Of a DNA stretch of 64,000 bases, positions 33,769 through 45,069 are shown piece by piece. The translations under genes and the position numbers were made by a program. Origin of the DNA: Cervus elaphus (lineage: Eukaryota; Chordata; Mammalia; Artiodactyla; Cervidae); assembly GCF_910594005.1 (NCBI RefSeq), contig NC_057848.1, positions 54,143,616-54,207,615 on the forward strand, given 5' to 3'. The number at the start of each line of letters is the position of its first letter. Positions within the stretch are counted from its first letter, which is position 1. The notes beneath the pieces are model-generated. The model saw nothing but the letters and a program-made list of their open reading frames with translations, did not search any database and was not told where the DNA came from.

Positions 33769-34664
33769 GGTTTACCCCGCTTATTTAACTTATACGCAGA
33801 GTACATCATGAGAAACACTGGGCTGGAGGAAACACAAGCTGGAATCAAGATTGCCGGGAGAAATTTCAATGACCTCAGATATGCAGATGATACCACCCTT
33901 ATGGCAGAAAGTGAAGAAGAACTAAAGAGCCTGTTGATGAAAGTGAAAGAAGAGAGTGAAAAAGTTGGCTTAAAGCTCAACATTCAGAAAACTAAGATTA
34001 TGGCACCCGGTCCCATCACTTCATGGCAAATAGATGGGGAAACAGTGGAAAAAGTGGCTGACTTTATTTTTCTGGGCTCCAAAATCACTGCAGATGGTGA
34101 CTGCAGCTGTGAAATTAAAAGATGCTTACTCCTTGGAAGGAAAGTTATGACCAACCTAGACAGCATATTGAAAAGCAGAGAAATTACTTTGTCAACAAAG
34201 GCCCGTCTAGTCAAGGCTATGGTTTTTCCAGTGGTCATGTATGGTTGTGAGAGTTGGACTATAAAGAAAGCTGAGTGCCAAAGAATTGATGCTTTTGAAC
34301 TGTGTTGTTGGAGAAGACTATTGAGAGTCCCTTGGACTGCAAGGAGATCCAACCAGTCCATCCTAAAGGAAACCAATCCTGAGTGTTCATTGGAAGGACT
34401 GATGCTGAAGCTGAAACTCCAATTCTTTGGCCACCTGATGTGAAGAGCTGACTCATTGGAAAAGACCCTGATGCTGGGAAAGATTGAGGTCAGGAGGAGA
34501 AGGGGCCGACAGAGGATGAGATGGTTGGACAGCATCACCGACTCAATGGACATGGGTATGGGTGGACCCTGGGAGTTGGTGATGGACAGGGAGGCCTGGC
34601 ATGCTGCGGTTCATGGGGTCGCAAAGAGTTGGACATGACTGAGCGGCTGAACTGAACTGAACTG
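33769..34664 (+). mobile_element. BovB LINE, 5'-truncated, ~0.9 kb, RT frame almost intact
   Basis: Forward BovB inserted next to the L1 fragment above, with aatcacgg / aatcacagg as imperfect TSD at 33763-33770 and 34665-34673. The reading frame is open from before the element (33676) to a TGA at 34441-34443, where other copies have Arg. The open part carries the YADD motif (near 33889) and the conserved [19 protein letters not shown] segment. After the TGA, the same frame's continuation is open again at 34456-34638. Apart from truncation, it has one clear nonsense lesion, which suggests a fairly young insertion. Confidence 0.9.
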
Positions 34665-35505
34665 AATCACAGGTTCAATTTTAGTGCTTGTGACTGACTT
34701 GTTCATATTTTCTATTTCTTCCTGGTTCAGTTTAGGGAGACTATATCTTTCCAAGAATTTGTCCATTCCTTCCAGGTTATCCATTTTATTGGCATACAGT
34801 TGCTCATAGTAGTCTCTTATGATTCTTTGTATTTCTGTGGTGCCAGTTGTAAATTTTCCATTTTCCATTCTAATTTTATTGATTCAAGTCCTCTCCCTTT
34901 TTTTCTTGGTGAGAGTCTGGCTAAAGGTTTATCAATTTTGTTTATCTTCTCAAAGAACCAGCTTTCAGTTTCATCGATCTTTTGATTATTTTCTTTTTCT
35001 CTATTTCATTTATGTCTGCTCTGATCTTTATGATTTCCTTTCTTCTAATAACTTTAGGTTTTGTTTGTTCTTCTTTCTCTCACTGTTTTAGGTACAAGGT
35101 TAATATTTGAGATTTTTCTTGAGGCAAGATTATATTGCTATAAACTTCCATCTTAGAATTGCTTTTGCTTCATACCATGTTTTAGACCATTGTGCTTTTA
35201 TTTTCATTTGTGTCTAGGTTTTTTTTTCAATTTCTTCTTTGATTACCTCAGTGATCCAATGGCTGTTGAGTAGTATCTTGTTTAACCACTATATGTTTGT
35301 GCTTTTTAGATTTTTTTTGTAGTTTATTTCTAATAGCATAGTGTCATTAGAAAAGATACTTGATATAATTTTGATTTTTTTTTTGAAACTTACCAAAGCT
35401 CATCTGTGGCCTAGCATGTGGTCAATCCTGGAGAATGTTCTGTGTGCACTTGAGAAGACTGTGTAGTCTGCTGCTTTGGGGTGGAATGCTCTATAAATAT
35501 CAATT

Positions 35506-36588
35506 AATTCCAACATGTCGCCATGATTTTTGGTCATCTATTTTACATTGATCATAAAAAACCAAATATACTCAAAATCATAGAGCAAGAAGAGCCCTAA
35601 ATGATTGTCTGTGCCATGGGAAAAATGCTAGAGTGGGAAACAGGGCCCAGCATTTCTATAGTTTGACATAATGACTGTGAAAATAGGCATAGGAATGGGG
35701 AAAGAGCTCAAATGTTGTTAATGGCCATGACCAACAGCACAATTCTCTGTGGTTTTAGTTCCATTACCTACAGTTTTCTGTGGCTTTCATGTTTTCTCTT
35801 TTGATTGGAAAAAATGTTGATTAAAAAGAGTGATTATCCAGTGATAGTCATTTGTTTAACAGAGGAGAAATGAAAGTCCCAGGTGTTCTGGCACAACCAG
35901 GGCAAGAAATCTGGCCTCAGGACTTCTAAACTAAGTTGTTCTTCAAATTGAGAGTTAAAGAAGACATATTTAGAATTCTGTTTTTCAATTAACCTAAACT
36001 TTGAGTGAAATAAGAATCCTACGCATTTGAAAACCTGGCACTCATTCTAGAGTCAAGTGGAAAACATGGTTTTACATAGGCAATGGATAAGCTTCCTATG
36101 CTTCAACTCTCTTTTAGATGGCACAGTCATCTGCACACGTCATCTTCCAGAGATCCCCTTGCCCTGCTCTAGTTTCTCTTGTCAGTCACCTGCTCTACCC
36201 AAAAGCCTGTTGTCAACAGTAGCTTCAGTCATCCGGGGATGCTCATAACCTCTGGTGCAAGAGGAGATTAGACTCTGGTAAATGGCCGTCAAAGCTCTAG
36301 GTATGAGTTAGCTTCACTGAAGGAAACCTGAACTTTTACAGGACAGGTGCTAACGGCTGCTAATTGCTATCACCTAATAATTAGATTGGCAGAAATGTCA
36401 CTCCAGGGGCAGGTATGAAAACTGGTAGGCTTAAAAGCTGTCTTCTCAAAGGACCTTGATAATGGGGACTGTGAGATCAATAGCACGTTTCTAGGCCTTA
36501 GTTCTATGAGGGATTCAGAGGGCACAGAGAACCACAAATAGGACACAAGACCTGCAGACACCTAAGGGTTTCTGGTTCAAAGAGTCAC
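35506..36588. other. Unassigned non-coding sequence
   Basis: No repeat or gene recognised over ~1.1 kb. Confidence 0.5.
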
Positions 36589-36600
36589 TATTCAAGAGGA

Positions 36601-36837
36601 CTGCTGCTAAGTCACTTCAGTCGTGTCCGACTCTGTGTGACCTCTGGGATTCTCCAGGCAAGAACACTGGAGTGGGTTGCCATTTCCTTTTCCAATGCAT
36701 AAAAGTGAAAAGTGAAAGTGAAATCACTCAGTCATGTCTGACTCTTCGCGACCCCATGGACTGCAGCCTACCAGGCTCCTCTGTCCATGGGATTTTCCAG
36801 GTAAGAGTACTGGAGTTGGGTACCATTGCCTTCTCTG
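36601..36837 (-). mobile_element. Bov-A2 SINE with TSD
   Basis: Dimer of two BovB-derived units joined by a GAAAGTGAAAAGTGAAAGTG-type linker (36704-36722), starting with a short CTGCTG tail. The left unit has a ~25-base internal deletion. TSD attcaagagga at 36590-36600 and 36838-36848. Confidence 0.92.
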
Positions 36838-37099
36838 ATTCAAGAGGACACTGGGGAGAAAATCAAGTATATTATCAGGAGCTATTTTGGGTTTGTGATT
36901 GAGAGGTCTTAGAACTAACTATATCATCTGAGTTGAGATGGAAGGACTACAGAATACTTAACTTGGGAAAAAAATACTCTGTGAGAGTATTCTATAGTAA
37001 TGAGTAGTGAGTTTCTATACTAATACTTAAAGTCCCACACAGGGATTAAAAGGTGTCCTATTACATGAGACTTTCAGTGGTAAAACCAAGAAAGTCTGG

Positions 37100-37525
37100 G
37101 ACAAGACAGGATGATTGGTTACCCTACACTACACTTCAGCCTCAGTTATCTGCTATCTATTCAGCAAGCAGTGAAACTTATTCTTGCCTTAGAGTCTTAG
37201 CACTTACTGTTCCCTCTCCCTGGAACTCTCTTCCCCTAGATTTTCACATAGTCCCTTTGTGTACTTTTGGTCTCAACTCAAATAGTAATCTTGTTCCAGC
37301 ACTCTCTTTCATATCAACTCTGCTTTCTTCATAACAGTTATTGTGATATGAATTGCTTAATTTGCTACTTTTTGTTCTATCATCCAAATAGAGTATAAGT
37401 TAAATGAGAAGGGATGCCTAATCTCTATTTGTTCATTTCTGTATCCTCAGCAACTTTAACAGAATTGGATACATGGTATGAACTCAAAAAATATTCACTG
37501 AATGGACAAATGAATGAATGATTCT
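37100..37525 (+). mobile_element. L2 LINE 3' end
   Basis: Forward L2, recognisable by ctgttccctctccctggaact (~37207), the segment near tctcaactcaaat (~37271), and the terminal ttcactgaatggacaaatgaatgaatg-like end. Old and diverged, but colinear. Confidence 0.75.
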
Positions 37526-37707
37526 GCCTGACTCGCAAAGCATATATTGAATTCTCTCATAGACATATCAAAAAGCTTTGAGAAAAATACCCACACGACA
37601 AGTAAAATCCAGGTACCTGGTAAACTTTCAAATAAGGCCACACAAATCTATGTGGCCTAGTAGAATCTTGAGCTTCCCTCATAGGGGGATGGGTCTAGTA
37701 GAATCTT

Positions 37708-38116
37708 AGGCTTCCCTCATAGCTCAGTTGGTAAAGAATCTGCCTGCTGCTGCTGCTGCTAAGTCACTTCAGTCATGTCCGACTCTGTGTGATCCCATAG
37801 ATGGCAGCCCACCAGGCTCCCCTGTCCCCGGGATTCTCCAGGCAAAAACACTGGAGTGGGTTGCCATTTTCTTCTCCAATGTGTGAAAGTGAAAAGTGAA
37901 AGTGAAGTCGCTCAGTTGTGTCCGACTCTTAGCTACCCCATGGACCGCAGCCTACCAGGCTCCTCCATCCATGGGATTTTCCAGGCAAGAGTACTGGTGT
38001 GGGATGCCATCGCCTTCTCTGAAAGAATCTGCCTACAATGCAGGAGACCCCAGTTCAATTCCTCGGTCAGGAAGATCCACTGGAGAAGGGATAGGCTACC
38101 CACTCCAGTATTCTTA
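37708..38116 (+). mobile_element. Bov-tA SINE interrupted by Bov-A2
   Basis: The first ~37 bases of a Bov-tA head (37708-37745) are separated from the rest (38022-38116) by a reverse Bov-A2. The sequence aaagaatctgcct is duplicated at 37733-37745 and 38022-38034, so Bov-A2 jumped into the SINE. The right part ends abruptly after cagtattctt, where a second Bov-tA begins. Confidence 0.9.
37746..38021 (-). mobile_element. Bov-A2 SINE (nested)
   Basis: Complete dimer beginning with a CTG repeat and containing the GAAAGTGAAAAGTGAAAGTG-type linker at 37884-37903. Bounded by the 13-bp TSD given for its host. Confidence 0.92.
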
Positions 38117-38318
38117 GGCTTCCCTGGTGGCTCAGCTGGCAAAGAATCTGCCTGCAAAGAGGGAGACCTGGGTTCGATCCCTGGGTTGGGAAGATCGCCT
38201 GGAGAAGGGAAAGGCTACCCACTCCAGTATTCTGGCCTGGAGAATTCTGTGGACTGGTGGACTGTATAGTCCATGGGGTCGCAAAGAGTTGGACACTACT
38301 GAGTGACTTTCACTTTCA
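38117..38318 (+). mobile_element. Bov-tA SINE, second tandem copy
   Basis: A complete Bov-tA directly fused to the truncated end of the previous copy, ending in an ACTTTCACTTTCACT tail. The following ctagtggaatct (38319-38330) resembles the sequences before the cluster at 37657 and 37695. Confidence 0.9.
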
Positions 38319-38330
38319 CTAGTGGAATCT

Positions 38331-39250
38331 GACTACAAGACAGGAAAGTTGCTGTCAATTAGGCCTTTTGAGATTGCTATGTAAGTACGGTCTACATGCA
38401 GGAGATCTGAGTCTGGACTGTTTGCATGCTCTGTGCTGTGCTCTTGAAGTGGAAAAGGTCTATTTTCATCTTAAATCTCTTGTGATTATCTGTACCTGGT
38501 CAAAGTATCATCAGAGTGTTTAAGAAATTTGAAATTAAAAGATTCAGAGGGAAAAAAAAAGATTCAGAGAAAAGCTATCTGATTTCATAGCCAACTTTCC
38601 TTTTAGAAATATTGGCCATAGACTTTCTTTCTATTATGAACTCCTAGATGATATGGTTATTTTGTCCAAGATTCCGGCCCATTCCATCATAATTAAATCC
38701 ATAGCATCATTTCCCCTCAATGCTTCTTTAACCTTCTGAGAAATGAAATTGTCAGCAAGGCAAATCCCAAATTTATCAGATGCCCTGCTCTTTACCAGAC
38801 TGAGATTTCCATCAGATGCTTGGACAGCTGAAGCTTTCCATTCCTATTGTAGTGTGCCTCTATGTCAGTTCTGTAATCTTCATCAGGGAAGCATCAACCA
38901 TGTTCTCTGTGAAATATTTCTTTGGTGGCATTGCAATTTCTTTCAATTTGTGTGCTACTACAAATGTTCACCATCCTATTCTCCTTCGTGTTTTGTGGAT
39001 TTCCACAAAGGTTTAATATATTTTTAATATATGAGTGTGAGAAATTCCCCAGGATAGAATCACAAAGAAAATTCTTGAGGAACTAATATCTCACATAAGC
39101 AGAACCTTATCATCAACACTCTGTGGAGACAGTGACCCACAGAACCTGCCATGAAGTGACTAACTGGATGAAAGTTCTCTTATGTTGTATTTCTACGGAG
39201 CCCTGCTCTGTCAGTTGATACACTTTTTTGGTACAAAGAAATTGACAAGT
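38331..39250. other. Unassigned sequence; possible decayed coding block on the minus strand
   Basis: No known repeat identified. On the minus strand between about 39000 and 38620 short reading segments in different frames look codon-like, but stops and frame changes are frequent. It could be an old processed pseudogene or DNA transposon; I could not identify it. Confidence 0.35.
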
Positions 39251-39266
39251 AAAAATTTCAGGAAAA

Positions 39267-39364
39267 GAGACTTCCCTGATGATCTGATGGTTAAGACTTT
39301 TGCTGGTTTGATAGCTGGTCAGGAAACTAAGATTCCCATGTGCTGCACGGGGCAGCCAGAAAGG
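39267..39364 (+). mobile_element. Short tRNA-derived SINE with TSD
   Basis: About 98 bases with a tRNA-like head (gacttccctgatgatctgatggtta) and a short body of the CHR-like type without the BovB end. TSD aaaaa(t)ttcaggaaaa at 39251-39266 and 39365-39380. Confidence 0.8.
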
Positions 39365-39380
39365 AAAAAATTCAGGAAAA

Positions 39381-41099
39381 AATTGTATGATTAAATGCAA
39401 TGTAAAAAATACCTGAATGGAAGAATCCATTTAGTTAAAGTGACAAGAAGAGCTTTTATTTCAACAAACATCTTTGAAGAGTTTTCTCTCTGAGAGGTAG
39501 AGTTCCAAAGAAAATGGAAATGACTCAGATATGGTCGCTAAGTCCAAGGGCTTATAGCTTCCAAAATGTACACTCAGTCTTACTTCCATTATATAGAGAC
39601 AAAGGTCCCTCAAGTTAAAAAAAAACTAAATTGAACTCACAATTATACTTGAGAGAACTGGATTGACAACCATAGTACATCTTTGGAGGATCCAGTAAAC
39701 ACAAAAGTTAAGTTACATAATCATACTTTGATGTACATCTTGATCCCCAAAATTCCTCAATATAAATTCTTTATAGCACTTACCTGAATATTTAACTTGT
39801 TATCAGAAAAGTAAGTAAATGAAGAACTACCCAGGCAGAAGAAAGTTTCTCCTTTGAGGAAAAGCAGTGCTGGTTCCCAACTGCCACCATATTTACTGAC
39901 TAGAATCATCGCTATAGGGAACATTCACTGAAATGCTCATTAATCAAGTTAGGAGGAAAGTGAACATTATTTTAACGAGCTAAATACAGCAGATGTCTCC
40001 TCCTCCTTATTTGTTTTCTCTCTTCTCTATTTGCATTAGGCAACTTAATTACAAAGCAGGGATATCTCCTAAATCCCCAAAGTGGAAATTGTTCTTCAAG
40101 TCTGAGCTTATAAATTCTTAAACCCACCACAAGATTATCCAAATTTTCAAAGTTCCTTCTTGCATTTGAATTGTGGCTTCCTTTAATACCACCTAAATAT
40201 TTTTGGTCTGTAAGTAGACTATACATTTTTGGCAAACACAAATGCTTTAAACAAATACAATATTGTAAAGTAAAATTAATTAATTAATTAATTTTAAAAA
40301 AGAAATAGTTTAGATTTTGCCAAAAAAAAATATATCTCAATGTATTCAGAAAGGATATTTTCTCAATTTATTTTTGTGTTTCTGGGAACAAAGTAACAGA
40401 ATTTTGGACACTTCTAGAAGAAATAGCATTCTAATATTTGTACAGGCAAAGAAAAACTGCATGTCATGAATTGACATCTATTTATTATTATTATTTTTAT
40501 TATCATTATGCTAGAAAATGAATGTTTCTATTGTCTTTTAGACACCAACCTTTCATGGTAGCCTTATTACAAGCCAACTCTGTGTAAATAAAAGAAAAAG
40601 ATATTTAACAAGTAGAAATAAATGGGCATGATTCACCAGCACAGTTAACTCAAGATTTTCCAACCTTATAACCACAACTGATAGGAAGATTTATTACCAC
40701 AGCTGCTTGTATTAAACTTCTTTTCCTTGCAGTTGAAAGAATCAAATTTCTTCTTGGAGATTAGTCATTTGTGGGGGTGTCGCCAACTGCAAAATGCTTC
40801 TGTTATGAATGAGGTGCACTTCTCTGTTGCTGTCCTCCAGCCCTAAGTCAGTGAGTAATTTTCGTCTCTTTATATGTCTTTTCCCGCCTACCATTAGGAA
40901 CAAATTTTAATGACTTACATAGTCAAACTTTCTTTAGTTGTTACTCAAACCAAAAACTTCAGATGGTAATCTTTCTGGTAACATGATAACCTTACAAAGA
41001 AACACACAATGACATGACATTTTGGCACATGTTTTACAAGGATGAAATCCAAGCTGAAGGAAAGGTCTACATGGGCCATGAAAGTGGGAAGGGAGCTAA
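39381..41099. other. Unassigned AT-rich sequence
   Basis: About 1.7 kb with no gene. At 40253-40300 a fragment (acaatattgtaaagtaa followed by TTAA repeats) resembles the last bases of a ruminant L1. Nothing else could be assigned. Confidence 0.45.
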
Positions 41100-41400
41100 T
41101 GTATCTTGGGTGGTATACTTGTACTAAGCACTGTGTTAGGTTCTTTATAGAAATAATCTTGTCTAATTCTTTGAGCAAGCTCTGGGAACTGGTGATGGAC
41201 GGACAGGGAAGCCTGGCGTGCTGCAGTCCAAGGGGTCGCAGAGAGTCGGATGCAACTGAGCTACTAAACTGACTGAATTCTTGGAACAGTTCTGCCAGGG
41301 GCTAGGTGATATTCCCATTTTATGTGTGAGGAAACTGAATTTCTCAAGATGGTGCAGCTTATTAGTGGATCCAGGTGACTCCCTTGCCTTCTCTCTGTAT
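41100..41400 (-). mobile_element. MIR SINE interrupted by BovB end
   Basis: Reverse MIR (end segment 41110-41165; core and head 41285-41400) split by a forward BovB 3' fragment. The core gtgaggaaactgaat is well preserved. Confidence 0.7.
41174..41272 (+). mobile_element. BovB 3'-end fragment inside MIR
   Basis: About 100 bases of BovB 3' end on the plus strand ending in an ACTGACTG tail. Short repeats aattcttt / aattcttg at 41165-41172 and 41276-41283 are consistent with a TSD. Confidence 0.8.
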
Positions 41401-41509
41401 TTCAACATTCTGCCTATTTAGTATGAAGAATTACCTAATTATGTATAGCACTAATATAGCTATACAGTTAAGGAGAGGTTTGATTCTATGTCTAAATAAG
41501 AAAATCATA

Positions 41510-41582
41510 TTGTATGACAAAAATCACTACAATATTGTAAAGTAATTAGCCTTCAACTAATAAAAATAAATGAAAAAAAAAA
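41510..41582 (+). mobile_element. Extremely truncated L1 insertion with TSD
   Basis: Only the last ~60 bases of the L1 3' UTR plus poly(A). The 12-bp repeat aagaaaatcata at 41498-41509 and 41583-41594 shows it is a genuine target-primed insertion. Confidence 0.88.
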
Positions 41583-41594
41583 AAGAAAATCATA

Positions 41595-42593
41595 AAGCCA
41601 AAAGAGACTTCAATGGGTCATCTCTTTCACTCCCTACTGAAATTATATAAAACTGAGAAAGCTCTGCCTTTTTTCTTTTTTTTTTTCTGAACACTTCTGG
41701 AAACATGTATTCCAAGATTTCCCTTGTCTCCCTTCACAATTTCTGGTAACTGTCGTCTTCATGAAATGTTTTATCTAATAAGATTTTCCCATCACCCTTT
41801 AAGCTTTTGTTCTGAACTATATGGAGATGCCAGGATCTACGCATAATAAGTTTCTGTCATTTGAAAACAGTTGTTAGGACAGCTAAGCAGAGTGAGATTT
41901 CAGTAAACCCACACGTTGCTTGGTTTATTTCATGTCATTTTGGCTGGTGATGTTTTTCCATTGAACTGAGTGATAGATTTAGCTACATACGCACTTTCTA
42001 ATTTACCATGCATAGGTGGTTTTACTATTATATATGAACAAAAACCAAAAAAAAAAAGTTGAAAAGCAAAGAAGTATTCCAAGAATTCACAACTGGATCG
42101 TTGAGCTTAACCTTAAAAATTATTATTTGCTAATTAATGAACCAGCTTAAATAAAACTGACTATAAACAAGCATTTTGGGTGGGGAGATGTAGCATATTT
42201 GCCTCTTTTTTTGGTTAAGAATATAGTCAATCATCTAGCTATGCCCCTTTATGAGACTAGTAGTTCTGTTTAACCCACTATTGATGTTTAACTTGATGTT
42301 TAACTTACTTGATCAAATGTGTCTTACTTGATCTAAGGGGTACCTAACAGTCCAAACAACTTAATAAGCCTTTCCTGATCATATATGGTTCTGTAAGACA
42401 AAAAAACAAAGAGAGAACCTCTATTTCCACCATTGGACACTTGAACAGCTGAGTCTAACCTAGTAAAATGAATGACACACACTAATCCGGAACATGGCTT
42501 CTAATAAGCTGTTGAGATACTACTCTGCCTATTTCTTCATTTAGGTAACATGATGTTTTGTCTTCTTTCCCAGTACTTGAGACAACTAAATAA
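41595..42593. other. Unassigned sequence upstream of OR pseudogene 2
   Basis: AT-rich, no repeats recognised. The pyrimidine tract ending in CAG at 42551-42572 lies 21 bases before the OR start codon and fits a splice acceptor of the usual OR arrangement, in which a noncoding 5' exon is joined just upstream of a single coding exon. Confidence 0.5.
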
Positions 42594-43525
42594 ATGGGCA
42601 GTCTAAAGAAAGACAATGCCTCTGAGGTAACTGAATTCATCCTTGTTGGATTTTCCCAACAGCCTCAAATCCAGGTTGCCTTCTTCTTAGGTCTGCTGTT
42701 TTTCTACCTGGTCACAGTGTTTGGGAACAACCTTACTGTTGTAGTGAGATGGGATTCTCAACCTCATACCCCCATGTATTTTTTTCTTCGGTAATTTATC
42801 CTTCCTTGATATCTGTTACTCCACCAGCTGGGAGCCATATGTGTTGGCCCAATGCTTCAAGGACTTCCCTACCATTTCCTATACCAGCTGTTAGGCCCAG
42901 ATGACCACATTCCTCTTTCTGGGGATGACAGAGTGTCTCCTCCTTGCTATCATGGCTTATGACAGGTTTGTTGCAATCTCCAATCTCCTGCGTCACACCG
43001 TCATTGTGAACAATTGGGTTTGCATACAGTTGGCCTTGGGAACCTGGACTAGTGCCTTCTTAGTAGCAGTCATACCAATCATTGCAAGCCCTGCTCATTG
43101 TTGTGGGCATTATATCATCAACCACTTTACCTGTGAGGTCCCGGCCCTGCTGAAGCTTATCTGCTCAGACACCCCTGTCAGTCTAATTCTGGGTCTGGCT
43201 ATCAGTGTGTTGACCCTGCCCCTGCCATTCACTTGCATCCTCATCTATACTCGCATTGTGATTGCTGAAGATCCATTCTGTGGAGGCCAGACTCAAAGCT
43301 TTCTCCATTTGTGGATCCCATATAACTGTGGTCACCGTATTTTATGGGACAGCCATCTGCATGTTACTGAAACCTCAGTCAAAAGAATATCAAGAAGAGG
43401 ACAAAGTCATCTCAATATTTTATGGAGCAGTCACCTCCATGTTAAATCCCCTCATTTACACTCTGAGAAATAAGGATGTAAAAAGAGATCTTAGGAAGTT
43501 AGCCAAAGGAAATGAAAAATCTTAA
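42594..43525 (+). pseudogene. Olfactory receptor pseudogene 2 (class II type), nearly full length
   Basis: A seven-transmembrane odorant receptor whose total span (~310 codons) is normal for the family. The first 66 codons are open: an N-terminal NAS glycosylation site (residues 8-10), TEFILVGFS, TM1 with GNN, and PHTPMYFFL. A one-base insertion near 42789 shifts the frame. The second frame contains a TAG at 42892-42894 (in the segment before TM3), then MAYDRFVAIS (42951-42980), the Cys-rich second extracellular loop with IINHFTCEV, and TM5. A second frameshift at about 43256-43264, where a few bases are lost, leads into LKIHSVEARLKAF, SHITVVTVFYG and NPLIYTLRNKDVK, ending at TAA 43523-43525. 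Thus three lesions (two frameshifts, one nonsense codon) inactivate an otherwise well-kept gene. It resembles OR families 2/13. It shares orientation and general type with the OR pseudogene at 13450-14820, about 28 kb away, as expected in a cluster that grew by tandem duplication. Confidence 0.95.
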
Positions 43526-44746
43526 TGGCTCTCTTTATAAGCCTCTCCAACATGCAAGAAAAACAGTGAAAACTCAGTCCATAAAATTTCAGTTTACATG
43601 TTTAAAAACAGCAGCAACAACAAAAATCTGAGTAAGCATTCTTTCTGTGGTCATCACTAGGAACTCATTAACAAGTCTACCATGAAAGCTAACATTTTGT
43701 CAAGCCATGTGAAGCGTTAAGGCCATGAATGTGCCCGAAATAGTTCACAAAGAGAATAATGGTAGTAGGGATGCAAAGGTGATGGCTACAGCCATAGTAG
43801 CCCATCAGGGAGAAGTTTGTTTTTTTTTTTCTGGGGTATAAAGCACAAGATTTTTGCAAACAAACATCTTTGTATTTGCCACACAAGGTAGACAGAATTC
43901 ATATACAGGACAGTGGTCATGCAACCAGAATATAGCATTTGCTCCTCATATCGCATATTAGAGATGTCTGACCCAATTTGAACCTGATGAACAAAGGACC
44001 CCTCACACCCCACATGTAGGTGATACTATCCCATGGCAATAAGCAACTTTTGAATTTAAAACATGTTATCATTTGAAAGTGTTTTTTAAAAAATTATTCT
44101 AATTTATGCTTATAATTTCTTATTTTAAAATAGTTTGCATATTATACATATTAATAAATACTTTCTCAACCAACATTTATTTCTGCAAATATTAAATTTC
44201 CATCATATCAATTTCCTATAAAAATGTCTAAACTGAAATTGTTATTCTTTTGCCTTCTCCTATTTCTCTGCCTTCTCTTCCGTGATGTGCTTTAGTGACC
44301 CTCTGGTCATTTCTACTCCCACTTCTCATACACATTCATGAGCATTTCTGCTCTACCCAAGAGCCTTCATGGCCAGGATTGTGAATATTTTTCTCTTTTT
44401 CCCCAATTTAATAAGATGCCATATGCAGTTCCTATTGTTGCCAAGCAACATTTACTTTGTACTTTGTATTATGGCAACTTGTTGATTCTTTTTCTCATCT
44501 TAAGTTGATTGACTCCAAAAACCTTTTGCCACAGCACATTCAGAAGGTAGATATGTCTTCTAAAATTTCCTTTATTCCTAGAGGCTTCTCTTGGGTAGAT
44601 GGGTATCTGGTCACAGTACTTTCTATCATGAGCCTTTTTCTTCACTTTCTGAAGGTTGTTTATTTTGAAGGTATATTATCTGAGAAATTATATATATACC
44701 TATATATATGCACATATAATATACTTATATATTATGTGTTATATAT
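43526..44746. other. Unassigned sequence downstream of OR pseudogene 2
   Basis: No gene or repeat recognised. AT-rich TATA-type repeats appear from about 44685. Confidence 0.5.
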
Positions 44747-44897
44747 TCAGTTCAGTTCAGTTGCTCAGTCGTGTTTGACTCTTTGTGACCCCATGGACTG
44801 CAGCATGCCAGGCTTCCCTGTTCATCACCAATTCCCAGAGCTTGCTCAAACTCATGTCCATTGAATTGGTGATGCCATCCAACCATCTCATCCTCTA
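44747..44897 (-). mobile_element. BovB 3'-end fragment in an AT-rich tract
   Basis: A ~150-base reverse BovB end with TTCAG-type tail, set in a TA-rich low-complexity stretch (44685-44746 and 44898-45020). Confidence 0.88.
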
Positions 44898-45069
44898 CAT
44901 TATAATTACGTATATTATACTTTTATGATATATTCTACACTTTATGGTTTATATGTATTTTATAATATATATAAAACATATATATAATAAATTACAAAGG
45001 TATAATATATGTAATTATATTCAACACTGTACTTTGTTGATGGTTCCATATATAATTGAAGCTATTTGG

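Larger units (their letters stand above)
30895..35505 (-). mobile_element. Long L1 (host of two nested insertions)
   Basis: Reverse L1 of ~3.6 kb in two pieces, 30895-33645 and 34671-35505. Its left end is the 3' UTR and its right end is truncated inside the ORF2 endonuclease/RT boundary. ORF2 segments occur in order: C-terminal domain (31541-31801), thumb region (31879-32124), a 60-codon piece at 32415-32597, an RT part with SADDMILY (32834-33061), and upstream RT at 34611-34868. Frames are broken throughout. Its 3' UTR is like the one at 57692-58200, an older subfamily than 8018-9060. Confidence 0.85.
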
